Of a stretch of 64,000 nucleotides of DNA, positions 1-10,500 are shown one piece after another. This DNA is from Branchiostoma floridae (Eukaryota; Chordata; Leptocardii; Amphioxiformes; Branchiostomatidae). Location of the stretch: positions 308,760 through 372,759 of the forward strand of contig NW_023365716.1 of NCBI RefSeq assembly GCF_000003815.2. The letters are read 5' to 3'. Under the pieces are notes generated by a model, which was not told the DNA's origin, ran no database searches, and saw only the letters and a program-made list of their open reading frames with translations. Made by a program: the position numbers and the translations under genes. Each line of letters starts with the position of its first letter. Within the stretch, counting starts at the first letter, position 1.

Positions 1-2822
1 GGCGTGGGAGCTGTGGGACACTTCATCAGCGCACCTATCTGGAGCGGGCTGCTGGTTTGTTCCGCTCTTAACCTTTGAACTTTAACCTAACCTTTAACCT
101 AAGACCTCTACCTTTCAACTGTATCCCCAAAACATGCAGAAGTGACAAACACGTAGAGGTGAGATGCTTGGGAGATTCCGGCAATGCTCTGGCCCAGAGG
201 TAGGCTTGGCACCCCCTAACCTTTAACCTTTAACGCTGAACCTTGACCCTTAAACTTTATCCCCCGAGAACATTCAACAGTGAAAACATTGGGACATTTC
301 ATAAATGCCCTTGTCTGGAGGAGACGGCTGATAGGTCCCAAGCCTTTACTTAAGTGCCTACCCTACCTATCCTTCAACATATGAACTTTAACTTTGACCT
401 ATAGCGGTCACCTTTTTAAGTGCTTACACTACCTATCCTTCAACATTTGAACTTTAACTTTGACCTATAGCGGTCAACTTTTTAAGTGCTTATACTAGTA
501 TCCTTCAACATTTGAACTTTAGCTCTGACCTAGGCTATAGCGGTCACCTTTCAAGAATTGAAATAAACTTTATTTTCACCAGTTTACATGGATCTCTGTC
601 GACTGTTGATGTCTTTACAGGTCCTTACGACAGGCATTCTGGGTGTTAACAGCGCAAAGAAACCAACAAGTAAGTGCCTGGTAAGTCACATCATTTCTTG
701 CCTGTGACTGTGTGACAATGTGTTTGTAGGAGTGTGTGCGTGTGCGTGTGTGTGAGAGTATTTGTCTGTGTTTGTAGCTGTGTGTGTATTTGTATGTGTG
801 TGTGTGTGTGTGTGAGAGAGAGAGGGGGGGGGGGGGGGTTAACGCATTTTTTTAAATTTTGCTTTTTTTGCGGTATATTTGAAACACTGAAAAAAAAATA
901 CAATATAGTCAGAGACAGTTGGCGTCTTGTTTTCTGACTGATTTTCCCTCCACCCGTCCACAGATCGTAGCTTTCATGGTTGTGGGTATATTCGTTATCC
1001 TGGCGTGTGTGTGCTGCATCGCCATAGCGGCAATCGCAATCGTGTGGAACCACTACGTGTACGGCTGCCGTCAGCACGACTGGCGCGCCTACTACATTGC
1101 ACAACAAGACTATAAGAACAACCCGTCCCAATACGAAGAACCAGACTTGTCGTAAGTAAAAAAACAGTGGCTTGTTATGAGCCCATTCACAGTTTAAATG
1201 GCAAATGCGCAGTGTGATGCATTGTGGATTAATGTGTCAAAGGTGAATGCCCTTGTGAGCAGTTCTTGCGTACTATGCCGCCCAGGAGCGTCAAAAGAAC
1301 AACCCGGTCCAATACGAAGAACCAGAATTGAGGTAAGTAATAACGTGATTTGGATAAAACATCCTCCTACGCAGGGACATCCAACGGCGAAACCGCCTGT
1401 CTGGATGTAACCTGTTCTCTCAACCGTCACTCTTAGTTCCTGTGGGCGTCCCCTCCCCTTCCAGAGGCTAAAATTGATCTTTTCACGGTTGAAATTTTAC
1501 CGCCAGGAATTTCAAGGCCTACGACTGCAGGGCGTCCGCCATCGGTCTTCACGCCACGAACATCGTCCTGGCCGTGATTGAGATCGTGCTCGGGTTCGCG
1601 GTGTCCATCATGAGCTGCGTCGGGCTCTGCACCATGCGACGCGGTGCGGGACAGGTGGGTACTGCAGACCATTGCCATTGTTACCTGACGTTCCGCCCTT
1701 TTGATAAAAAGGAATATGTTTAAGACACTGCATTAACTGTGGAACCTCAAAGAGAATTGAAAGTGGCTAGTCTATGGTCCTAGAGACTACGGTAGGCACT
1801 AAAAGGCACAAAACATCCCACACACTAAATTTTCGGCCTTACTCAGTTTGAATGTCCCACAAGGTTACTCACACGTGGCCGCAGTTACATGTAGGTGCAT
1901 TGTGTTTTGTATTTCGTGGCTTCAACCACAGAATATGTTTGTGATGTGTACGCTATAATGATTTTTATGATGCACGCGAACGAGGTTTGTATCTGAATCA
2001 ACATAGCCGACATGACCGTCCTTTGAACAGCGTAACACACGAGCTTCTCTATCTGTATCTGTATAGCAGGTATAACACACGAGCCTCTGTATCTGTACAT
2101 ATATCTGTTTAGCCAGCTTCTCAGACCTTCGGCGCGGCAACAGCTGGTTATATTCCACTGCAGCTGGACCAGCTGTTTGTATTTTTCTATATCTGTTCTG
2201 TAGACAGTGATTTACGCTGCAGGGCCGGTACCGGACGGAACGCAGGGAAACACTGTGATCATGCAGGGAAACCCGGGTTTGTACCAAGCGTTGTTATTAG
2301 TGTCTTCGTGTATTTTGCTTGTGGCGTTGAAAGTTAAGCAACCTGCAGCAAGAAAGCTCCAGTATGGGAAAATTGGCGACTTGTGTATGAAGTAGACTCG
2401 AACCTAAAGAGGAGAATCTACATTCTGATTGTCATACTTTTACCTGTTCCCTATAGATAAAATAGCGTCGATTTTAGACTCGTTATAGTAAACTGTTTAG
2501 CAAATGTGTCATACATCGTATCCGTTTCCATTACTGTAAAACAGAGTTTGATTCGATTTTGTATCGGCATATAAAATTTCTCTAAATCCAGATAATCTAA
2601 TACCAATCAATCTTCATCGAGATAATCCAACTGTCGTTAATTCAAACAACTAAAAGTTGATCGTTTTCCTCCCTTCCAACTCCAGGTGTCCAGGGTAGTC
2701 AACCGCAGGTGTTCGTGGCCCAGAATCCGGCCCAGGTGCCACCTGCCTACCAGGTGGATTCAGCTGCAGCGCCAGGTGTGCAGGAAGAGAAGAAGGGCCC
2801 GATACCTGCTGATTCCGTGTGA
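1..2822 (+). CDS. MS4A-like four-transmembrane protein, copy 1 (5' end outside window)
   Basis: Exons read in phase at 1-54 (partial), 621-680, 964-1151, 1507-1654, 2204-2276 and 2686-2822 (TGA at 2820-2822), all with GT-AG borders. The product is a small tetraspan membrane protein. TM2 spans the exon 1/2 join (ISAPIWSGLL then VLTTGILGV), TM3 starts exon 3 (IVAFMVVGIFVILACVCC), and TM4 lies in exon 4 (IVLAVIEIVLGFAVSIMS). The TM2 pattern resembles MS4A/CD20 proteins, and the tail is cytoplasmic and Pro/Gln-rich. The start codon and TM1 lie upstream of the window; copy 2 at 46812-50531 shows them. Compared with copy 2, the last exon lacks 12 residues in frame (36 bases, between AQN and PAQVPP). 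Family assignment rests on topology and motif; a TMEM176-like or lineage-specific tetraspan is the alternative. The gene is convergent with the ROCO gene ending at 4264. Confidence 0.82.
60..560 (+). repeat. Intronic CCTTTAAC-rich sequence and ~65-bp tandem unit
   Basis: Intron 1 of MS4A copy 1 holds many imperfect CCTTTAAC/AACCTTTGA runs (60-250). A unit of about 65 bp containing CTATCCTTCAACATTTGAAC and TTTGACCTATAGCGGTCA is then repeated about three times (345-550). The orthologous intron of copy 2 has a single unit (47270-47335), so the array changed size after the gene duplication. Confidence 0.7.
730..838 (+). repeat. (TG)n microsatellite plus poly-G, MS4A copy 1 intron 2
   Basis: An interrupted TG repeat is followed by a G run. 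The orthologous intron of copy 2 carries the same type of repeat at 47514-47615. Apparent reading frames here, and the histidine/threonine-rich frame on the other strand, are simple-sequence artefacts. Confidence 0.85.
1262..1332 (+). pseudogene. Duplicated tail of MS4A exon 3 with its own splice donor
   Basis: This intronic stretch reads AYYAAQERQKNNPVQYEEPE, closely matching the end of exon 3 (AYYIAQQDYKNNPSQYEEPD), and ends in AG|GTAAGT. Copy 2 has the same sequence at 48033-48103, so it predates the gene duplication. The best acceptor (GAGCAG at 1256-1261) would need an incoming phase 1. Neither exon 2 (phase 0) nor exon 3 (phase 2) supplies that, so ordinary cassette use would break the frame. 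It is an exon-end duplication, possibly unused. Confidence 0.7.
2030..2165 (-). mobile_element. 3'-tail fragment of a CR1-like LINE in MS4A copy 1 intron 4
   Basis: CTGTATCTGTAT runs followed by GGCGCGGCAACAGCTGGTTA match the 3' end of the LINE at 60245-61875, where TCTGTATCTGTATCTG and GGCGCGGCAGCAGCTGGTTA occur in the same order. An orthologous fragment sits in copy 2 at 48805-48895, so this insertion predates the duplication. Confidence 0.65.
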
Positions 2823-4263
2823 AAAAGAGAACAACACAAAATGGCGTCCACCTGGTCTACATGACGTCATAAAGTACCAGGATGTAGAAAGATGGCGGCG
2901 CCCTGGCTAATTGGATAAGGGTTTCTATATTGATTTAAACGCGTCAAGACGTCGTTGATACTGCGAAAAGAACTAATATGATTCGGTGGTCAGAAGAACT
3001 GACATTGCTGATAAGGAAGCTTCTTTTTTTAGGCAACTACAACTGTAATCAACTGATATTACCGTCATTAAGATATTACAAAGGGAAATTCAAGGGAGGC
3101 CACGCTGCGCAAATTGTACTTGTTGCTTCAAAGAGTATAAATTGGACAAAGACTCAAGAGAACAATGCAAGAATCGGGATGCAGACTTTTGATAATTATA
3201 ATGTTTATATGTAAAGTTCCTATATCAAACTCATACAAAACCTAATGTAGTGCGTATGATAATTATAAATCACGTATATCTTATGTATCCAGTATAAAAT
3301 ATGTATCCAGCTAAAAGTATGTAACGAGGAAGTATTTACAGTAAATTTCTGACCACCACCTCTAATAAGTGCTTTGGACCTTAACTCAATATACATAGTT
3401 GTATAGAGGTATGGTTAAAAACAAGATTCCATATGACATAATTTGCTAACGAAGAAACGTAATTATACGTGCATTCAATGAAAAAAAGCTCATAATGCGC
3501 ACATTTCCTCTTAACAATAAAGCAGAGTGCGTACGCGAATAAGTAAACTGTTCTATCTGCCGATTGTCTAGTAAAATTGTACATACCTTTTGTATGCGCT
3601 ATTAACCAAATGTTCCCATAAAATGCATATACACAGGTATATAGAGATACTGGGTTATCTAAGATTCTGTAGTCAGTCTCAGAGTCATGAAAACATGTAA
3701 AACGTTTTCACCTTTGAATTACGAGCCAAACAAAGTTGACTCATAGATGAAAAGGCTCAAAAGCCAATAACAAAATGAATGAAAAATGTAGAGTAACAGA
3801 ACCCCAGCTCTAAATTGCTGTAGCCCCCCTCCGCACACATTAGTCCCTACTCTGGAAGGCGCAGCAGCATGCTTATAATTTATTGATGGTGAAAATTATA
3901 TTTTTGCTGGCCTAGCCTAGCCTGATGATAAAATAAGATGTTTTCATTGTATACAAACTCCTGAAATCCTGTAAGATAATTGTATCTTGGGTACAACATT
4001 CAATATGGCATTAGGAACTCTCACTGATATATAGTTACATGCTTTCTTTATTTTTCATTTGCAAAATGTAACAATACATTACCCTGGCTATCAATGCAGC
4101 ATTGGTTATGTTTGAGGATTTTTTTTTTATTCATTTCCGTATATGATAATAACGTATGTCTAATTAAGAATTCTTATCTTGTTTCTTCATTTCAGTATAG
4201 GCAAATAACGAACGGCTAATAACAAAATTTCTCATCACAAAGGTTCTGTTATTGAATGCCAAT
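2823..4263. other. Convergent 3' intergenic region of copy 1
   Basis: This interval holds the 3' UTR of the MS4A-like gene and the 3' flank of the ROCO gene. Much of it aligns with 50532-51919 in copy 2 with small indels. Several AATAAA-like sites (for example AACAATAAAGC near 3513) could serve as polyadenylation signals. No further gene is seen. Confidence 0.5.
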
Positions 4264-4556
4264 CTAACTTGCTGTAGCCCCCTCCTCAGACATTTCTTCC
4301 TCCACTATGAGGCTCGCAGCAAACTTATCACATGTTTTCAGGACTGAGTGGAACTTGACACATGTCCTTTCACCTTTGGCCTCCAGAATGTCCAGCAGCT
4401 CGCGCGCTGCATCCTGGGGAGTCTTGGCAGCCCGGATGCGGTCGTTCTCGTCCAGGTTGATGACGTCATCAGCGCGGAGGTGGTCCAGGATGGGGTTGAT
4501 GTGACGTAAGGTCTCCACCAGCTCCGGCCTCTTCTGGGCTACCCGGCCCAGCATGC
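4264..4556 (-). CDS. C-terminal CARD exon (ROCO copy 1)
   Basis: The exon encodes about 97 residues and the stop codon. The core INPILDHLRADDVINLDEND, then IRAAKTPQDAARELLDILEA, then CVKFHSVLKTC follows the six-helix caspase-recruitment-domain pattern (helix, charged turn, QD..R.LLDIL, then F...L). CARDs make homotypic contacts in cell-death and innate-immune complexes. Only about five residues differ from copy 2, so this is the best conserved part of the protein. A Death domain is the alternative, but the QDAARELLDIL signature favours CARD. Confidence 0.82.
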
Positions 4557-7500
4557 CTGTCGTGAGGCAAAATACAACTGTCAATCATCCAACCATCTCC
4601 AACATTTTTTACATATTTGGAGACTGGCAAGAAACTTAAAAGACCATGAACGCGTTCTTAAACTCCTGAATGACATAACACAATGTGTCTGTAGTTATTT
4701 TATGAATGCACAAGGTATCCCGTTAAAACTGCTTAACGGGCTTCATTATGCATTCATAAAATAACTATAGTATCAATTAGACAAAACTATGCGGACAGGA
4801 TTAATAGAAGTAGTGCTTCATTAGCGCTTTCTTCATTAAAATGTTAGATTACCGGAAAGTAGAGAAAATGAGGTTTTATGCCCGTCTCAGCTAGCTGCCG
4901 ATACAGACCTTGCTTTTTCCCACTCCATTTTGGTCGGACCGGCAACTCACGATTTGCGAACTTACCTTTCAGGCTGCCGAGATGCAGCAATAGATCCTTG
5001 ACCTTCTCCGGAACTTTCCTCTGAGGATGGACGAGGTTCCCACCCTTTGCTGCCGCCGCCTCCACCTCTTCCCTGCTGTAGGCGTGAGGCTGCGGTCTGT
5101 GTTCCCGGAGGTCCAGGGCGCTGAGCACCATGTCCCGTGACCTGGCTCCGGGGCTGGTCTCGTGCAGCAGGCGGTACGTCATGTCCTTCAGGAGGTCCAT
5201 GATGGAGTTGCAGTCCTCCCTGTTGCCATCGTTGCTCCTGACGACGATGTTGAGCTGCCTCTTATCCGTTGTGATCTGCAGCAGCGCTTCGGCCTTCCCG
5301 TCGGTACATTTGGCGCTGTTCTTCCACAGGCGAGGCCGGCTGAGCTTTTTCGGGTGCGCCTGCATCAGCAGCGTCTGCAGCCGCGGGAACAGGTCGCACG
5401 AGAAGCTGTCGATCTCCGTGCGGCCTCGGATCTGCAGACCGAAGTAGACAGCCTTGCTGGACACAGGAGACCACGCCGCCTCTTCAATCTCCTGCTGCAG
5501 CAGGCTAGGGAGGATGAAGGTGCGACCGCCGTACGTGTGGCAGAGCTGGAATTCCTGCAGGAGTTTGATCAGGAGAGGGATGTCGGCAACGGCACTGAAG
5601 ACACGGGTGAGCTCCTCAAGGGTGACGTGGTCCTCGGCAGTTCGCGCGATCTTGACGATAGGGAAGTTGTCCGGAGCAAGCAGGTGTCCGAAAATGGATG
5701 TGAACAACCACTGGGGGTCCAGTACTACTGACGAGTCGGCTTCGCGGTGAAGGTAGATGATCTAAATATGATTACAGAGCAAACGAAGAGGTAAATTCAT
5801 TCCCTTAGGCTAAGTTAATTTTCTGATGTAATGACCGGGTTTAAAAAAAGGAAAGAGTGTTATGATGTTGACTGTAATCTATACCAGAAAGCCGTAAATT
5901 ATGAAGTCAGCAAGAGAGGTCATAATTTAACTGAAAAGAAGAAGTAAGTTAAAAATAACAATTCCTTCGAGCTCAGGTTTAAGACAAAGACACATTTACC
6001 TCTCCCTCATCATGTAGGTACGATGAAGCCAGCTGTACGATACGTTCCTGAAGGTTCTCAGACGATGCCTGCCTGACAGTTTTCAGGTAGTCCTGCCATC
6101 CCATCACTGGGAACGTCTTTCTCTCTTCTCTCCAACCTTCAATGGTCTCGGATAACTGAACGCAGACTTTAGGAACACGTGGTCTTTGCTGTGAACATTT
6201 TAAATGTAGTCATACAAAGTGCGATATCGGAAGTGTCCAGGCAGCAATAGCGACGGCTGGTGTCACGGGAAGCCCCTTCCTTACTTACTTGAATTTTTGG
6301 CTTCTTTTTGCTACCATTTTTTCATACATGAAATTTTTTTAGCCTTTTTTTATGAATCTAAAATAATCTAGTACTCAGGAATAAGTTTTATCTTAACGCC
6401 AAAGTCAGAGTATAAATACCAAGAATAAAGAAATCTTTATGTTCAGTACCTTCAGTATGTCGTCTCTGTATGCTGCCAGCACTTCTCGCAGCCGCTGTAT
6501 CTCAGCAGACCCCGCCTCGAGGCAGTTGATGAGGAACACCTCCGATGACACAATCAGTGACTCCTGGAACAGTTTCCTGTAGTGCTCCACTAGAGCTGTG
6601 GCTTGGCGCCGACCTACAGGTACAAACGGTATTGATATTGTACGAATAGCATCCAGAGAGTTGAAGACTACAGAATGGTCATTAGGCCAGGCAAGCAAGA
6701 GATTCGAGCTTTGTAGAATATATCGACATAGGCCAACTCTGAATTAATTGAACCTACAACTATCAACCGACCTGCTTCGTGGCCCTGTAGCTTGTCCGCA
6801 TGACTGGCGATCAGGACAATCCGGGGTTTGTTGGTGGGATCTGTGTTACTGCAGTGGATGAAACTCAACCAGCCGTGGATCTGCGTAAAAAGAACATTTT
6901 CCTATTTTGGATGTGCTTCATTATCATAACGAATGGTGATGTGTATCAGTTTACTTGAGGATTTGAAGCAAAACATTGAGCTGGAGACTTTCACCGACAT
7001 TGTGAAACTTTTTCAAGGGTTGCCCTACCTGCCGTTTTTGTTCCTCCTCCCCATCTATGATTTTGTAGACGACCGGGAAGATGGCGTTAGTGGTGCGGAG
7101 CAGCATGGCGTGTGTGACGTAGAACTGCGCCTGTCCTGCGAAGTCATGCAGACTGAGTCTCCCGATTCCCCGCACGGTTTTACTGGATACGTGCACCCCC
7201 GGGGTGGGGTTAAAGACGTCTTGTCTTCTGAACTTCCTCCTGATTTTCCAGAGAGCACCCACGATAAGGCCTGTCTGGAAATTTATGTAGCAATTTCACA
7301 GATTTATGATGACTTCAGAATCTTAAGCGCTGTTGAATTCACTGCACTGTATGGATGTGGAATATATCGATACATTTTTGTCAAAATAGTTTATCATAAC
7401 TTTCGACCTGTTTAATTTTGTCATTGGTTGAATTTATTGTATGCGGATTTTTACCTTTTTCAGAATCACTCGCAAAGATGTTTTTCCGACCTGCCCGTCT

Positions 7501-10500
7501 CCACAGAGAAACAGTTTGACTGTTGTCCCCTCCTCAGACCCCACGGAAGAGACCAGCTCGCTGTACTCCACCTGCCTCCGTGTTTCTGTCTGCAAGTTGA
7601 CGGGTGAGTAAATGGTTAACTTTTTATTATTTGCTACATGATTCGATGTAACGTAATAATTTGACGGACAGATAGAAAAAAAAACTATCTTGAAAATGTT
7701 TGCTCAGTTGCGAAATAAAAAATATTATCACGATAAATTGTATTTGTCCGTGTGGTTTTCTATGGCTATATGTGACCATTAGAAGGACATTAACTTGAAA
7801 GTTCATCTGTGCTGGTGGAAGTCATTATTGAGCTTGCTAAACTGTAATGTCCAACACAAAAGCTGGTCTCACCTAAATCCTCGACTGAACAGCACCAGTC
7901 TTTGTCAAGGAATGAACAAGTTCAACAACCTCAGAAGTTTTCCAACGTATTCATATAGCATCATCGGGTCATTCGGTCTCACTGGACAAAGTTAAAATCT
8001 TGGACATAGAGCCAGACTTTTTCGCTAGAGGGATTAAAGCTTTACAACCATCCCTGAACAGAGACCATTCCTGTAACTTATGATCCACTGCTCGAGCTCA
8101 CTGAGCGACGTGTTCTATCTACATAACGTGACGTCACTACAGCAGTGGATTGTTCAATCCTTGACAAAGACTGAGCTGTGCAGTCAAAAATTTGGGTCAG
8201 TCCAATTTTTGTGTCGGATACTACAGTTTAACTAGCTCAATATTAGAAGCAGTGCAAACTTATGAGATCCTGCTTGGGCGCAACAGGAGATGCAATCCTC
8301 ATCTGCAGTTTACAGTGCGATAGTTATGAAGAGTTGCATAGCTTACCTCCAGCAATAACTGTGTATCTCTGCCCAGTCCTGCAGCAACGTCAACCGGGCG
8401 CTTGTTTTTCTACAATGGGAAACATTCAGACGTGTTTAACCAATCTTTACATTGAATCATCTTGTACGAAAACGTGAGAGTAGTCAAGTGAATTTAGACA
8501 CATTTCTATTCCATATCTTACCCTGATGGGATGACATCTGCGCTACTTGGAATAAGGCGACGCCATGATAGCAACCTTTCTGTGATAGATATTAAGGCAA
8601 GCTACTAATGCAAAAAAGAGTTCATTCACTTTATTACCATTTAATACAATACGATATTACCCTGTTAGTCACATTGAGATCAGCTCCGTTCTTGATAAGC
8701 AGCTCCACAATCTTGTCATGACCTCTCAAACACGCGTAATGCAGACCTGTGTCTCCATTCTGTAACACAACAGTTAAAGCAATGCTTACATCAAAGGTCT
8801 GGTCATAAGCGGATACCTTGTAACATCAGACCTTTTGGACTAGCCACAAATACTTATTTTGATAGTTCATACAGTCACAATGTCATAACCCTGATGGGTA
8901 TACAATGATTGATTACGAAACCACAATTCAAATAAGTTATACAGTCATAACGTTATATGCTTGGTTGTTAAGAATTGTAATAACTTCCCCTACACGCTTC
9001 AAGCAGAATTGTGTCTTCGCTTTGTAACACAACAGCTAACGCATATCAACAAAAAATGTCTGATCATGAGCGGATACCTTGTAATATCACATGGCCAGGT
9101 TGTGTGGATCGATCACAAATCACAATGTCTATCGATCGGTTATTCGGTCATAACGCCATAAGCATGGTTAGTGAAGACGGAGGCCGTGTATCAATCAATA
9201 ATGGATCAATAATGCAGACTTGAGTCAATGAAGGCGAAGGATGCCGTCATTATCATAACATAACAGGAGGGTCTACTTTATTTAAATGCACGTTTAAATC
9301 ATTTAAAATGAAAGGAAAATATTCTTAAGATTAAGTTTCTATCTTTATCTCAAGACGTGCCAAACCTCAGCTCACTTTATTTCGTCTTCTTGATTTAGCT
9401 GTACAAATAACATTAACGCAAATGACCCGTTTTCCCCCGACGTTTGCAGTGACCTAACACCTGCTCAGTGATCTATAACCACCCAGGGAGCGAAGGCGTT
9501 TTGACACCGTAACAGCTTCAGGCGGGTCATTAACTTTTGATTGATTTAATTAGTCTGCAGTTTTGTTATAGGCCGATAGTTTACGTTCTTACCCTGTTAG
9601 TCACATTGAGAGCAGCTCCGATCTTGATTAGCAGCTCCACAACCTTGTCATGACCTTCTCTACACGCTTCATGCAGACAAGTGTCTCCGTACTGTAACAC
9701 AACAGTTAAAGCAATGCTTAAATCAAGGTTCTTTTCATAAGCGGATACCTTGTAATATCAGACTTTTTGGACCAACCACAAACCCTCATTTTTATAGTTC
9801 ATACAGCCAGAATGTCATACCCCTGATAGGTATACAATGATTAATTACAAAACCACAATTTGAATAAGTTATACAGTCATAACGTTATATGCTTGGTTGA
9901 TAATAATTGTAATGACCTCCCCTATACATGCTTCATGCAGAATTGTGTCTTCGCTTTGTGACACAACAGTTAAAGCGTTGTCAACAAAAAATGTCCGATC
10001 ATGAGCGGATACCTTGTGATATCACATGATCAGGTCGTGTGGATCGATCACAAACCACAATGTCTATCGGTTATACAGTCATAACGCCATGAGCATGGTT
10101 AATGAAGATGGAGGCGGTGTATCTATCAATAATGGGTCAATAATGTAGACTTGAATCAATGAAGGCGAAGGATTCGGTTATTATCATAAAATAATAGGAT
10201 TCGGCTATCATCATAATATAACAGTAGGGTCTTCTTTATTAAAATGCGCATTTAAATCATTTGCAACGACATGAAAATATTCTTAAGTCTTGCGTTGCCT
10301 CAGCTCACTTTTTGTGTCTTCTTGAATTAGCTATATAAACAAACACACCAATAACCCGTTTTTGAAGTTGACGTTTGCAGTGACCTAACACCTGCTCAGT
10401 GATCTATAACCACCCAGGGAGGGAAGGCGTTCTGACACCGTAACCACTTCAGGCGGGTCATTATCTTTTAGATAATTTAATGAATCCGCAGTTTTGTTAT

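Noticed and set aside
60-250. Telomere-like CCTTTAAC/CCTAACC runs
   Set aside because: They are imperfect, sit in an intron of an intact gene, and are duplicated with it; not a telomere.
691-1131. 146-residue minus-strand frame, also seen at 47397-47905
   Set aside because: It is antisense to MS4A exon 3 and a TG repeat; the plus-strand exons explain the conservation.
5130-5750. Long plus-strand frames opposite the COR exon (also 52600-53192)
   Set aside because: They are shadows of the GC-rich minus-strand coding exon, which carries the recognisable domain and correct splice phases.
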